Under the pieces are notes generated by a model. The model was not told the origin of the DNA and did not search any database. It saw only the letters and a list, made by a program, of their open reading frames with translations. Shown in pieces: positions 1 through 7,836 of a stretch of 53,454 nt of DNA; positions within the stretch are counted from its first letter, which is position 1, and the number at the start of each line of letters is the position of its first letter. The position numbers and the translations under genes were made by a program. Source of the stretch: an uncultured Flavobacteriales bacterium (GTDB lineage Bacteria; Bacteroidota; Bacteroidia; Flavobacteriales_D; Crocinitomicaceae); assembly GCA_903939755.1 (NCBI GenBank), contig CAJAII010000047.1, positions 1 to 53,454 of the forward strand, in the 5' to 3' direction.

Positions 1-42
1 GTATTGCGTTTAAATTTTAGCTTAATAAGAATAATAGAAGGA

Positions 43-67
43 AAAAGTAATTGATAATCAATAATTT
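43..67. repeat. 25-bp direct repeat with palindromic core, copy 1
   Basis: This 25-bp string recurs exactly at 2843-2867. Its core ATTGATAATCAAT (50-62) is a perfect palindrome around one central base. This copy lies downstream of the minus-strand T9SS gene and has no TAnnTTTG element at the right distance. Nearby, the 14-bp string aattttagcttaat occurs at 13-26 and again at 92-105, where it spans the stop codon of that gene. The function is unknown; an operator or a remnant of a duplication are both possible. Confidence 0.6.
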
Positions 68-100
68 AGACGGTATTATGGGTCCTATACTAATTTTAGC

Positions 101-2665
101 TTAATCCAGTTTAATCACCTTGACAATTTGTAATTGTCGCAGATCATTAACAACAGAAACAAAATACACTCCTGATCCAACATGCATTAAATCAATTTCT
201 GTTTCATTCAAGGCCTTTTTTTCTTCAATTAATTTTCCTTGTAAATCACGCACTTGAATGTAGTAGTCTCCTTGACTCAATAGAACAACATGTATAGATT
301 GGTTAGTTGGATTGGGATATACCTCAAACAATGTTGTATTAGTTTCAGTAATAGAATTGGTTAGCGTTAAATTATAGGGTTCACTTGTATTGCCACAACC
401 ATACTCATTTGTTACATAAACAGTGTATGATCCGGACGCTGTAGCTACAAGATAATTAAAAGTTTCACCAGGAATCAGCACGCCATTTAAATACCATTGA
501 TAAGCGGCCGCGAGCGTACAGAATAAGGTATCATTCGACTGCGTAATTATCGGTGGTGGCGGATTACTGCCAACACTGACAACTACGATATTGCTTGGTT
601 GACTTGTACATCCGCCAATTGTATTAGTTACATAATAAGAACCAGCTGCAAAAACTAAAATGGTATCGGTCGTTTCACCATCGGGAGCCCAGGTATTACC
701 CCCCAAGATATTTGAATAAAGTTGAATGGAGCCGTCCGAACATAAAATTATAGGTCCTGCAGGTGAAACAATTGGCGCTATTGGACTAGGATTGACAACT
801 ACAATGATAGGTAATGAACTTGCTTGACAACCATTTAGACCTGTATAGCTTACAGAATAAGACCCAGCATTAGTTACTGCGATGGTTTGTGTATTCAATC
901 CATTTGGTGACCATGTATTACCAGTTGGATAGGAAGAAGTTAGTAGCAAGGTATCTCCAGAACAAATAGTTGTTGGCCCTGAAGTGGTGATTGTTGGAAC
1001 TGCAGGACTTGCGTTTAGGGTAATGAAATTTGCCATGACAAGGGTATCGAAACTTACTCCATTCCCAACGACTAATGTTACAGGATACGAGCCGGGAGTA
1101 TTGTAGCAAATATTACTTGGGTTTTGAAGATTAGAAGTAGCAGGAATCGCACCTGGGAACGACCACGACCATGAACTTGGACTACCATTCGAATTGTCGG
1201 TAAAGTTGACACAGCTATTGGGTTGACAAAGTTGAGCTTGATTCGTTTGAAAAGCTGCGGTTAAGGATGGAAGTCCACAAAGCACTGTGGTTGAACCCCC
1301 AGAGCCATAAAGCCCGCCTGAAACACTTGTACCTCCTGCAGCAGCACTAACTCCTCTTGTCGTATTGGTTGGCCCTGTTCCGCGATCAGCACCACCCGTT
1401 CTCATTGTACAACAGGTATTAAGGGAAGCATCTAACTTTACAAGGTAAATTTCGTCTGGATAAGTTCCAGCCACTAATTCTTGCGAATAACCTGCCATCA
1501 TGTACCCGCCATCATTTGTTTTAATTAAACATTTTCCCATGTCGTTTTGAGCTGTGCCAATTATGTGTGTTGATACTAGTGTTCCTGTACCTGAAACACG
1601 AACCAAGTAATATTCCAATCCCACTTGTTGACTAGTATTGAAATCGTAATTAAATGAGAAAGTATATCCCCCAACCAGATAGTCGCCATTCGCCATTTGA
1701 ACAACAGACTCAGCGTAATCACTTCCATCTGTAGAGAAATTAGGAATTTGAGTACCACCGTAATATCGAGTCCAAGATACAGCTCCAGCCGGATCTAATT
1801 TTACTAGCAGATAGTGCCAATTAAATCCTCCACTTGCTTTCGGTTGACCAGCTTCTCCTGCCACCATGTATCCGCCGTCGGCAGTTTGAATAATTGACCT
1901 AGCATAATCTGGATATCTAGTTGTATTGGCGTCTTGAACTAAGCGCGACCATACCATGTTACCACTTCCATCAAGTTTTACAATGTAGAAATCATTCGAC
2001 GAGGTGCTTCCGCTTCCAGTCCAGGTATAAGCGGTTCCAGCAATTGCAAAACCACCATCATTTGTATTGGTAATCGAATAGGCAATATCTGCTAATCCAG
2101 CAGCACCGACTTTTTTATCCCAAACTAGATTTCCTGAAGCGTCAGTTCTTACCACATAAAAATCATTAGGAGATGCGCCAAAAGAGGCAGTTTGTCCAGC
2201 AATACAAAATCCACTATCTGGCGTTTGAACAACTTCCCATCCTTGATCTGTACCTGTACCACCGTAACTTTTGTTCCATTGTACATTTCCAGCTGCATCC
2301 AATTTAACGAGATAAAAATCATCTCCACCTGCACCATAGGAGGCAGTTGTTCCTGCAATGGCATATCCGCCATCAAATGTTTTAATTATCGAACGTCCAT
2401 AATCATTTCCGATTCCACCAATTGTCTTTGTCCACAAAACTGTTCCGACAGCATTGGTTTTCATTACGTAAATATCAATTAATCCAGCACCAAAAGAACT
2501 AGTCTGTCCTGCAACTACATAGCCTCCATCATTTGACTGAACCATAGAATGTGCTTGGTCGCTGGAAGGTCCTCCGCCTGTAATGCATATTTGACCTTGT
2601 GCTTTTAAGGTATTAAAGCAAACTGAAAGGCACATAAATGTTAGGGAAAATAGAAAATGTTTCAT
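101..2665 (-). CDS. T9SS-exported protein with GGY-type propeller-like repeats and PKD domain
   Basis: An 854-residue secreted protein. Residues 1-23 form a signal peptide ending at LKAQ. Residues ~30-415 contain about seven repeats of ~55 residues built around a DGGYxxAG core followed by DxYxxKxDxxGxxxW, as in predicted beta-propeller surface proteins of Bacteroidota. A PKD-like domain follows at ~470-550 (SWSWSFPGA; FTDNS). Ig-like modules containing GNTW(S/A)P and AGSY come next. The last ~75 residues are a type A T9SS sorting domain (FEVYPNPTN... GVYFVSVVN), which directs export and surface anchoring. Known for the family: such proteins are surface-exposed or released after CTD cleavage. 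The specific ligand or role is unknown. The ATG start directly precedes the signal peptide. The gene is monocistronic, divergent from the small membrane gene at 2931. Confidence 0.9.
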   Translation of the reverse strand: MKHFLFSLTFMCLSVCFNTLKAQGQICITGGGPSSDQAHSMVQSNDGGYVVAGQTSSFGAGLIDIYVMKTNAVGTVLWTKTIGGIGNDYGRSIIKTFDGGYAIAGTTASYGAGGDDFYLVKLDAAGNVQWNKSYGGTGTDQGWEVVQTPDSGFCIAGQTASFGASPNDFYVVRTDASGNLVWDKKVGAAGLADIAYSITNTNDGGFAIAGTAYTWTGSGSTSSNDFYIVKLDGSGNMVWSRLVQDANTTRYPDYARSIIQTADGGYMVAGEAGQPKASGGFNWHYLLVKLDPAGAVSWTRYYGGTQIPNFSTDGSDYAESVVQMANGDYLVGGYTFSFNYDFNTSQQVGLEYYLVRVSGTGTLVSTHIIGTAQNDMGKCLIKTNDGGYMMAGYSQELVAGTYPDEIYLVKLDASLNTCCTMRTGGADRGTGPTNTTRGVSAAAGGTSVSGGLYGSGGSTTVLCGLPSLTAAFQTNQAQLCQPNSCVNFTDNSNGSPSSWSWSFPGAIPATSNLQNPSNICYNTPGSYPVTLVVGNGVSFDTLVMANFITLNASPAVPTITTSGPTTICSGDTLLLTSSYPTGNTWSPNGLNTQTIAVTNAGSYSVSYTGLNGCQASSLPIIVVVNPSPIAPIVSPAGPIILCSDGSIQLYSNILGGNTWAPDGETTDTILVFAAGSYYVTNTIGGCTSQPSNIVVVSVGSNPPPPIITQSNDTLFCTLAAAYQWYLNGVLIPGETFNYLVATASGSYTVYVTNEYGCGNTSEPYNLTLTNSITETNTTLFEVYPNPTNQSIHVVLLSQGDYYIQVRDLQGKLIEEKKALNETEIDLMHVGSGVYFVSVVNDLRQLQIVKVIKLD

Positions 2666-2842
2666 GCTAGGTAGGTAAATTAATTACTTATTAAGTATTT
2701 ATTAAAATTAAAAATACGAATAAATTCCGAAATAAAAAATCATAATTAGATAAGTTCTATTGTAAAAAAGACAAGGTGAAAGTCATAAACCTTTCTAGTT
2801 GTGGAATTGGGACTAGTGACTAATTTTTATAAAAAAGAAAAT

Positions 2843-2867
2843 AAAAGTAATTGATAATCAATAATTT
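2843..2867. repeat. 25-bp direct repeat with palindromic core, copy 2
   Basis: Exact copy of 43-67, 2,800 bp away, so the pair flanks the 854-residue T9SS gene. The palindrome ATTGATAATCAAT lies at 2850-2862 and contains the -33 TTG of the predicted promoter for the next gene. That position is what one would expect of a repressor operator. Confidence 0.6.
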
Positions 2868-2878
2868 GTATAGATTTG
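2851..2878 (+). promoter_or_regulatory. predicted Bacteroidota promoter of the Cys-rich membrane protein
   Basis: TTG at 2851-2853, a 17-nt spacer, then TAGATTTG at 2871-2878. This fits the TTG-N17-23-TAnnTTTG consensus known for Flavobacterium. It lies about 52 nt upstream of the chosen ATG at 2931. The -33 element sits inside a 13-bp palindrome. Confidence 0.55.
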
Positions 2879-2930
2879 AACTTCCCAAGAACGGTTTTTG
2901 GGCTTTTTCACTTACCTAAAATGTGTTATT

Positions 2931-3272
2931 ATGATGTGTCCTATGCTTATTGTTGCGTTATCGCTTGCATTAATTGTATTAATGGGAGGATTATTTTTAT
3001 TGGCTTATAGTAAAAAAGAAGGCCTTGGAAAGTTGACCAAAATTACTTCTTATGTTGCCATAGTCTTCGGAACCGCTGTATTTGTTGGTGGAATAATTTG
3101 TGCAATCATGTGCTCTACCTGTCACAATTCTAAATGTCATAAAGACAAAAAGGGATGTTCCAAAGACAACATGGAATGTTCTAAGTACAAAAAAGAATGT
3201 TCCAAAGACAAAAATGAATGTTGTGAAAAGGTGGTGATTATTGAAAAGGATGTAAAAATTATAAAAGAGTAA
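2931..3272 (+). CDS. small two-helix membrane protein with heptad-cysteine tail
   Basis: A 113-residue protein; family not recognised. Two hydrophobic helices are visible (residues ~5-28 and ~43-65), separated by a short basic loop. The C-terminal ~45 residues are hydrophilic and cysteine-rich. Five cysteines are spaced exactly seven residues apart (C-x6-C, four times), embedded in Lys/Asp/Glu, and the last is a CC pair. At DNA level this is four tandem 21-bp units at 3135-3218. The tail ends in an acidic/basic helix-like stretch (VVIIEKDVKIIKE). I start at ATG 2931; a TTG at 2898 is in frame but would add a poor N terminus. Metal binding or a disulfide-linked stalk can be imagined from the spacing, but no function is shown. 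Confidence 0.75.
   Translation: MMCPMLIVALSLALIVLMGGLFLLAYSKKEGLGKLTKITSYVAIVFGTAVFVGGIICAIMCSTCHNSKCHKDKKGCSKDNMECSKYKKECSKDKNECCEKVVIIEKDVKIIKE
3135..3218 (+). repeat. four tandem 21-bp units encoding C-x6 heptads
   Basis: Units begin at 3135, 3156, 3177 and 3198, each opening with tgt and encoding Cys plus six mostly charged residues. The phase is kept exactly, so the repeat expands by whole heptads. A fifth Cys (with a second Cys after it) follows at 3219. Confidence 0.85.
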
Positions 3273-3308
3273 CTTCTTTTTAATTTTCGAAATATTGAAA
3301 TTAAATGT

Positions 3309-3355
3309 AAACGGATTTCAAAACTTTTATCTTAAAAGCGTTGAAATCCGTTTTT
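3309..3355 (+). terminator. hairpin terminator between convergent genes
   Basis: Left arm 3309-3321 (aaacggatttcaa) pairs perfectly with 3341-3353. The 19-nt loop contains a second 5-bp stem (ctttt/aaaag, 3324-3338). The right arm ends in a T run, so it best serves the plus-strand gene ending at 3272. The minus-strand gene at 3369 also ends here. Confidence 0.75.
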
Positions 3356-3368
3356 AACTCCAATTATT

Positions 3369-4625
3369 TTACAAGCCATTTGCAGCTTTACGATTGGTTA
3401 AATCCAAAAATGCCTCCACATACTTCTCTTTAAACTTCTTCTCTCTGTTCGAAAGATCGATTTTTGTTAATGCTGCCAGCACAGTTTCCGCTTCAACTGT
3501 TTTTCTTTGCGCATAATAAGCCTCGAGTAAATTGAAATAAATAGAAATCGTTACATCCTTATCAATTCTTGCTTTCTTATCAAACAGATCTGATTCAAGT
3601 AAAATTGCATTATATGCATCTACTGCCGCATTTAATTTCTGCGTAGCTAATGCCTCATTCGTTGTTAATGATTTTAATCCTAACATTTGATTATTATATG
3701 CCTCCAACACATCAGCATGGGCATCATTTTTTGATTTTACATAATCCAAAGAAGTACTTCTTGGTGTAACCTCATAACCGATTTGATCATTCACTAAATG
3801 ATTAATAAAGGTTAAATTTTCTTTTAATATACTTTCCTCAGATGATTTAAGTAAGAAAGTAAAATCCGCTGAGGGCGAGGTCTTTTGCGATGTTGACTTA
3901 TAAGTTTTAAAGGCAGTAAATTCAGTTGGTGCCAAGAAAATTACATCTTGATTGTTGGTATTCGCAACACGTACTGACATTGGATGACGATAGTTGTATT
4001 CGATATAGTAATACGTTACGTCGTACGTGGTAGATACATTGTTCACACGTGAGACTTCTTTTTTGATTTCCGTTTTAATCATCGGTTGAGAATGCTCGAA
4101 TCCTTGTAAGGTAACTTGATACGTTAAGGCATTCATATCCGCTTTTTTATATCCGTCGATTTTCAAGTAGGTCGCGGCTAAAGAAGGATAGTCGTAGCTT
4201 GTTTTTAAAACTGGTGGCGAAATGGTTTTTCTATAAGGAGCTGCTACGTAATCTTTCACTGGACGATTGTTCTCATTCAACAATTGTTTTTCAACAATTT
4301 TTAACGCCGTAGATTTTTCATCCCATGCCTGCATCTCTTTTGCGTATTTATCGTCAGCCGCTTTTAATTTAGCAGGATATTCCGACATTTCTCTTTGGTA
4401 ATCAGCCTCTGCACGCGCTTTATCCGCTTCAAATAAGGCAAGTAACTTATTGTTTTCAGCTTCATAAGTTGCCGTAATGGAAGAATTGTAATTTTCCACT
4501 TTTGGCATTACAGGTTTCGATGGTAGTTTGATAAAACTGTAGGTAATATCTTCCGACTTGATGTTTTGAGCAGTAATATTTAACGTGGAAAGTAAGATCA
4601 ATACTAATGAGGAGATTTTAAACAT
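3369..4625 (-). CDS. secreted coiled-coil protein of unknown function
   Basis: A 418-residue protein that I do not recognise. Residues 1-19 are a clear signal peptide (ends LNITAQ), so it is exported. Residues ~50-120 are rich in Ala, Glu and Lys and likely form a coiled coil. The middle (~140-260) is rich in aromatic and beta-forming residues (VTYYYIEYNY). The C-terminal third is again helical. There is no T9SS sorting signal or lipobox, so it is probably periplasmic. It stands alone: its promoter lies just upstream and a hairpin lies beyond its stop. Confidence 0.7.
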   Translation of the reverse strand: MFKISSLVLILLSTLNITAQNIKSEDITYSFIKLPSKPVMPKVENYNSSITATYEAENNKLLALFEADKARAEADYQREMSEYPAKLKAADDKYAKEMQAWDEKSTALKIVEKQLLNENNRPVKDYVAAPYRKTISPPVLKTSYDYPSLAATYLKIDGYKKADMNALTYQVTLQGFEHSQPMIKTEIKKEVSRVNNVSTTYDVTYYYIEYNYRHPMSVRVANTNNQDVIFLAPTEFTAFKTYKSTSQKTSPSADFTFLLKSSEESILKENLTFINHLVNDQIGYEVTPRSTSLDYVKSKNDAHADVLEAYNNQMLGLKSLTTNEALATQKLNAAVDAYNAILLESDLFDKKARIDKDVTISIYFNLLEAYYAQRKTVEAETVLAALTKIDLSNREKKFKEKYVEAFLDLTNRKAANGL

Positions 4626-4657
4626 AATAATAAGTGTTTAGTTGAGTAATTTGAGTG

Positions 4658-4690
4658 CAAATTTAAAGGTATTTGATTCAATAAATACAA
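4658..4690 (-). promoter_or_regulatory. predicted promoter of the coiled-coil secreted protein
   Basis: Read on the minus strand: TTG at 4690-4688, a 22-nt spacer, then TAAATTTG at 4665-4658. This matches the Bacteroidota consensus. The ATG follows about 32 nt downstream at 4625. Confidence 0.4.
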
Positions 4691-4765
4691 TAGAAATAAA
4701 AAAGAATTGGGTATTTCCATTAATTAACTGATTCATCGCTTTATTACCACAACATCTTTTTGCTC

Positions 4766-5908
4766 TTAATCTACATATCGAACTAACTCCCGATTCAAAC
4801 AGATTTTATGTTTCCCTTCAGGAGTTGACACGATGCTATACACTTTGGATTGTTCTTCTCCAACAGCTTGTCTGAATTTCCCACGAATGCGCGCCATTAC
4901 TTCATTCATATTATTATCCGTTACATCCGTGAGTCGATTAATCGCTTCATCGATGAGCACGTTGGTAGGTTGATTAGCAAGAATTCCGTAATAATTTCGA
5001 AGTTCACTCCAATGGTCTACTAGGTAACTTCTTGAAATTCCTTCTGGATGATTAAGGTATAATAAGTAAAGTGCTTTCTCCTTCGGATTTAAATTAACTT
5101 GCAAGTCCCCAAGATCGCTCAGGTAGATGGCTTTATTCCGTCCTCGAATTTCCATACTGCTATGCTCCATTAATAAACTCGAACGTTGCCGGAATAGAAT
5201 ATTCTCGCGCAAGCCGTCCATAACGGAAAAAAGCTGACGTACATGAGTGCGGTTTACATCTCGTTCAGAAAGTACTTTCATGCAGGATTCACATAAATCT
5301 CCAGTGCGCATCTTGAGTATGATTTGAGTTTTGTCTTTACAAAAATCCATCATGCAGCCACGCGGAATTGCGTGAGAATTAGAGAGTATGTCAAGTTGAG
5401 TTGGAAACATCATTGTCTTTATTAACCAAGAAGCTATTTGATACGCAATTGGAAAACGGCCGTCTATATCATTCCCAAAGAAAAGATCCCAATTATTGGT
5501 ATGAATAAAATAATTTTTTAACGATGGATCTACCCCTCCAAACCAATTTAGATCGTTTGCGATATTGGTCAAAAGTATCACATGATCTTTTGGATCAATC
5601 AATTTTTCATTCCGAAATTGAATACATACTGAAAATAATTGTTCCCATGTTAATACCTCTTCCCGATGCGGAAAAGACATACTAGCAGATGGGAAATCCA
5701 TAGATCTGTAGGATAATGTTTCTATGTAATCTTCCTTCTTTTCAAATGATTTCTTATCTTCAAAAATCACTTCTACCTCCGATACCGGCAAAACAATAGG
5801 TTCTGCCGGTATGTATTCAATGCTACCACGGTATTTATTAAGCAGATTTAGTACATTATTAAAATCTTCAATTGGATAGCCTTCCGAACGTATGAGGTGT
5901 ATTTTCAT
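4766..5908 (-). CDS. Cys-rich motif protein with C-terminal winged-helix-like domain, partner of a VWA protein
   Basis: A 380-residue cytoplasmic protein with no signal peptide; family not firmly recognised. Visible features: a mixed N-terminal region; a candidate metal site at C185, C190, C206 and C209 (CMMDFC, then GDLCESC); and a C-terminal region (~270-375) that reads like a winged-helix DNA-binding domain. In that region LYLLYLNHPEGISRSYL is followed by a helix containing INRLTD and a basic segment (MARIRGKFRQAV) before a beta wing. It follows the VWA gene by 14 nt, so the two are probably co-transcribed. A regulator or effector that works with the VWA protein is an inference from this context only. 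Confidence 0.6.
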   Translation of the reverse strand: MKIHLIRSEGYPIEDFNNVLNLLNKYRGSIEYIPAEPIVLPVSEVEVIFEDKKSFEKKEDYIETLSYRSMDFPSASMSFPHREEVLTWEQLFSVCIQFRNEKLIDPKDHVILLTNIANDLNWFGGVDPSLKNYFIHTNNWDLFFGNDIDGRFPIAYQIASWLIKTMMFPTQLDILSNSHAIPRGCMMDFCKDKTQIILKMRTGDLCESCMKVLSERDVNRTHVRQLFSVMDGLRENILFRQRSSLLMEHSSMEIRGRNKAIYLSDLGDLQVNLNPKEKALYLLYLNHPEGISRSYLVDHWSELRNYYGILANQPTNVLIDEAINRLTDVTDNNMNEVMARIRGKFRQAVGEEQSKVYSIVSTPEGKHKICLNRELVRYVD

Positions 5909-5922
5909 GAATAAATATAGCC

Positions 5923-6582
5923 TTACTTCTTTGTTTTGTCTTTGTTGCTAAAGATATCAAAAATATCTCTCTTCAGATTACCTTTTGTTTTTTCTTCTGC
6001 ATAGCTACGGATAGATAAACTTACATCTTCCATCATTCCACTATAGCTACTTTTACTGAAGTTGATTACGTTCTCCTTGCGAATATTTAACATATGTGAG
6101 GTATGAATCGCATCAAAATCTGCTCCTAAGAAACTAAAAGTCCATTTTCCTGTTTCATCTAACTCTTTAATCATGTGTGCAATATCATGGTAAGTGTACA
6201 ATCTCGAAGCATTTTCATGTCCATCCGTAATGATTACCAAAACGATGGAAATTTTATCTTCCAGAAGTTCGTTCGCAAATTTATGCTTGATACTATAAAT
6301 TGATTTTCCAATTGCATCTAAGAGTGCCGTGTTACTGGATGGAAAATAATTATCTCTGGACAGGGGTTGCAAGGCATTTACTTCTTGAAATAGAATGCGG
6401 TCCTGCACGATTCCATTAAAAAATGTGAGCGAGCACAGGAAGGATTGATCTGGAAGCTCCATTTTTAAATCCTGGATAGTTTTCAACTGCGCGTTGAATC
6501 CTGCGATGGTTTGTTCTTCTAATCCAGCCATCGAACCACTTTGATCTACGATAAAATGGTAAAGTGTTGTTTTGTTTTTCAT
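5923..6582 (-). CDS. von Willebrand factor A domain protein (TerY-like)
   Basis: A 219-residue cytoplasmic VWA protein. A complete MIDAS metal site is visible: DxSxS at D13, S15 and S17 (VDQSGSMAG), T85 (SSNTALLDA) and D120 (IITDGHEN). The domain fills nearly the whole protein, with a short basic C-terminal tail. The closest general type is the stand-alone TerY-like VWA proteins, which mediate metal-dependent protein-protein contacts in stress and conflict-related gene sets. It lies immediately upstream of the Cys-motif/winged-helix gene on the same strand and is divergent from the deacetylase-like gene at 6731. The binding partner is unknown; the neighbour is the obvious candidate. Confidence 0.8.
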   Translation of the reverse strand: MKNKTTLYHFIVDQSGSMAGLEEQTIAGFNAQLKTIQDLKMELPDQSFLCSLTFFNGIVQDRILFQEVNALQPLSRDNYFPSSNTALLDAIGKSIYSIKHKFANELLEDKISIVLVIITDGHENASRLYTYHDIAHMIKELDETGKWTFSFLGADFDAIHTSHMLNIRKENVINFSKSSYSGMMEDVSLSIRSYAEEKTKGNLKRDIFDIFSNKDKTKK

Positions 6583-6608
6583 AAGTATATGTTTTTAAAT
6601 TGTTTCGA

Positions 6609-6636
6609 CAAAGGTGACGACATTTTAAAGCGGCAA
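6609..6636 (-). promoter_or_regulatory. weak candidate promoter of the VWA operon
   Basis: On the minus strand, TTG at 6636-6634, a 17-nt spacer, then CACCTTTG at 6616-6609. This is one mismatch from TAnnTTTG. The start codon is 26 nt downstream. Confidence 0.25.
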
Positions 6637-6730
6637 TTACTTCCTTGCAAGGTTGCAGCGCGACCAATTTGGGCTAACAGTGAGCGTAAGTTTGCGTTGA
6701 TAAAAATGTATTGTTTAACCTTAAACCGAA

Positions 6731-7696
6731 ATGCCAATGAAAAAAAGAAACAAAAGAATTTTAACGTTTTACACCGATCAACAAGTTTGCATTGACAACA
6801 TCAGAGAGGCTTCTTTTTCGAAATCACCGCTCAAACCTTACTTGCTTATGCAGCGGATCAAGAACAAGAAATTGAGTGGCGCATTTCAACGCACCTCCGA
6901 TTTTCAGTCTTTCACTAAAAAGGATTTCAAAATTGCCCACACAGCATCTTACGTGAGTGATTTTTTTAAAGGGGAAGGAAATTGCTACACGAATGGACTT
7001 CCATGGTCTAGAAATTTAGTGCATAGCGTTGGCTACACCAACGCATCACTTTACGCTGCGAAAAGACACGCACTCCTCCACCCCGAATCCATTTGTTTTG
7101 CGCCGATCTCTGGAATGCACCATGCGCAACCAAAAGGAGGATGCGGATTTTGCACCTTCTCAGGCCAAGTGATTTCTGCCATTAAATTGTATGAGGAATT
7201 TGGTGTCAGCGGGGCTTATTTTGACCTTGACGGTCATTTTGGAAATAGCATTGAAGACTCAAGAGACTTCAATCCAATTTTAGACCTTGCCATACCAAGA
7301 GGCTGCAACATTAATCCAATAGGAAGAAACACATCCTATATCGCATCCTTTCAGAAAGGCTTGGATCATGTGGGAGAACTTATCCGCGCTGGTAAAATTC
7401 AATATGTGGTGTTCGCTCATGGCGCTGATTCGCATGAGGATGATGACTTAGGAGGAGCATGCGACACAAAACACTGGTTATTGTGTGCCAAAATGTTTTC
7501 TGAATGGGTGAATCAGATTTCCAAAGAAACAGGAAAATCGTTACCTGTAACCCTCGTATTATTCGGAGGATATCGCTCGGACAATTATGACGCCGTGTTA
7601 GACCTGCACTTGAAATCCTTATTAATATGTGCCAACATAATTTGCAATAACGAGCAGCAGGAAACGTTGGTTATTCCAAGAAAAGTGGGGAGGTAA
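6731..7696 (+). CDS. histone deacetylase-family (arginase-deacetylase fold) hydrolase
   Basis: A 321-residue member of the histone deacetylase/acetylpolyamine amidohydrolase superfamily, which removes acetyl groups from amines using Zn2+. Seen in the sequence: the tandem catalytic His pair H130-H131 (SGMHHA) followed by GFCTFSG; the DLDGHFGN motif, giving metal ligands D167 and H169; the GADSHEDDDLGG motif, giving metal ligand D233; and FGGY with Y281 at the place of the transition-state Tyr. All key residues are therefore present. Bacterial members act on acetylated polyamines, acetoin metabolism or proteins; the substrate here cannot be told. Two in-frame ATGs (6731, 6737) are possible starts. 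It is divergent from the VWA operon and no operon partner is visible. Confidence 0.85.
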   Translation: MPMKKRNKRILTFYTDQQVCIDNIREASFSKSPLKPYLLMQRIKNKKLSGAFQRTSDFQSFTKKDFKIAHTASYVSDFFKGEGNCYTNGLPWSRNLVHSVGYTNASLYAAKRHALLHPESICFAPISGMHHAQPKGGCGFCTFSGQVISAIKLYEEFGVSGAYFDLDGHFGNSIEDSRDFNPILDLAIPRGCNINPIGRNTSYIASFQKGLDHVGELIRAGKIQYVVFAHGADSHEDDDLGGACDTKHWLLCAKMFSEWVNQISKETGKSLPVTLVLFGGYRSDNYDAVLDLHLKSLLICANIICNNEQQETLVIPRKVGR

Positions 7697-7713
7697 TTTA
7701 ATTCAAACACTTT

Positions 7714-7721
7714 TATCTTTG
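7714..7721 (+). promoter_or_regulatory. -7 element upstream of the CapA-like gene
   Basis: TATCTTTG matches TAnnTTTG. No TTG is found at the usual -33 spacing. The ATG at 7837 would give a leader of about 110 nt. Confidence 0.35.
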
Positions 7722-7836
7722 ACATAAATCCTTTCATTTAAAAGCATTCAGAAAACTATCATTCATCTGATTGTACTATGTTTTTTTTTGAGATTCCAAA
7801 ATTCGAAGCTACCTTTAACCTGCTTTAATTCAAATT

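Noticed and set aside
2192..2482. 96-codon open frame on the plus strand opposite the repeat protein
   Set aside because: Shadow of the repeated minus-strand coding sequence; no start context or family features.
43..2867. Insertion-site repeats of a mobile element carrying the T9SS gene
   Set aside because: No integrase or transposase is present, and the second repeat copy overlaps a promoter, so regulatory or duplication origins are more likely.
6541..6795. 84-codon open frame on the plus strand across the VWA/deacetylase intergenic region
   Set aside because: Overlaps both real genes' starts, with no hydrophobic or domain signal.
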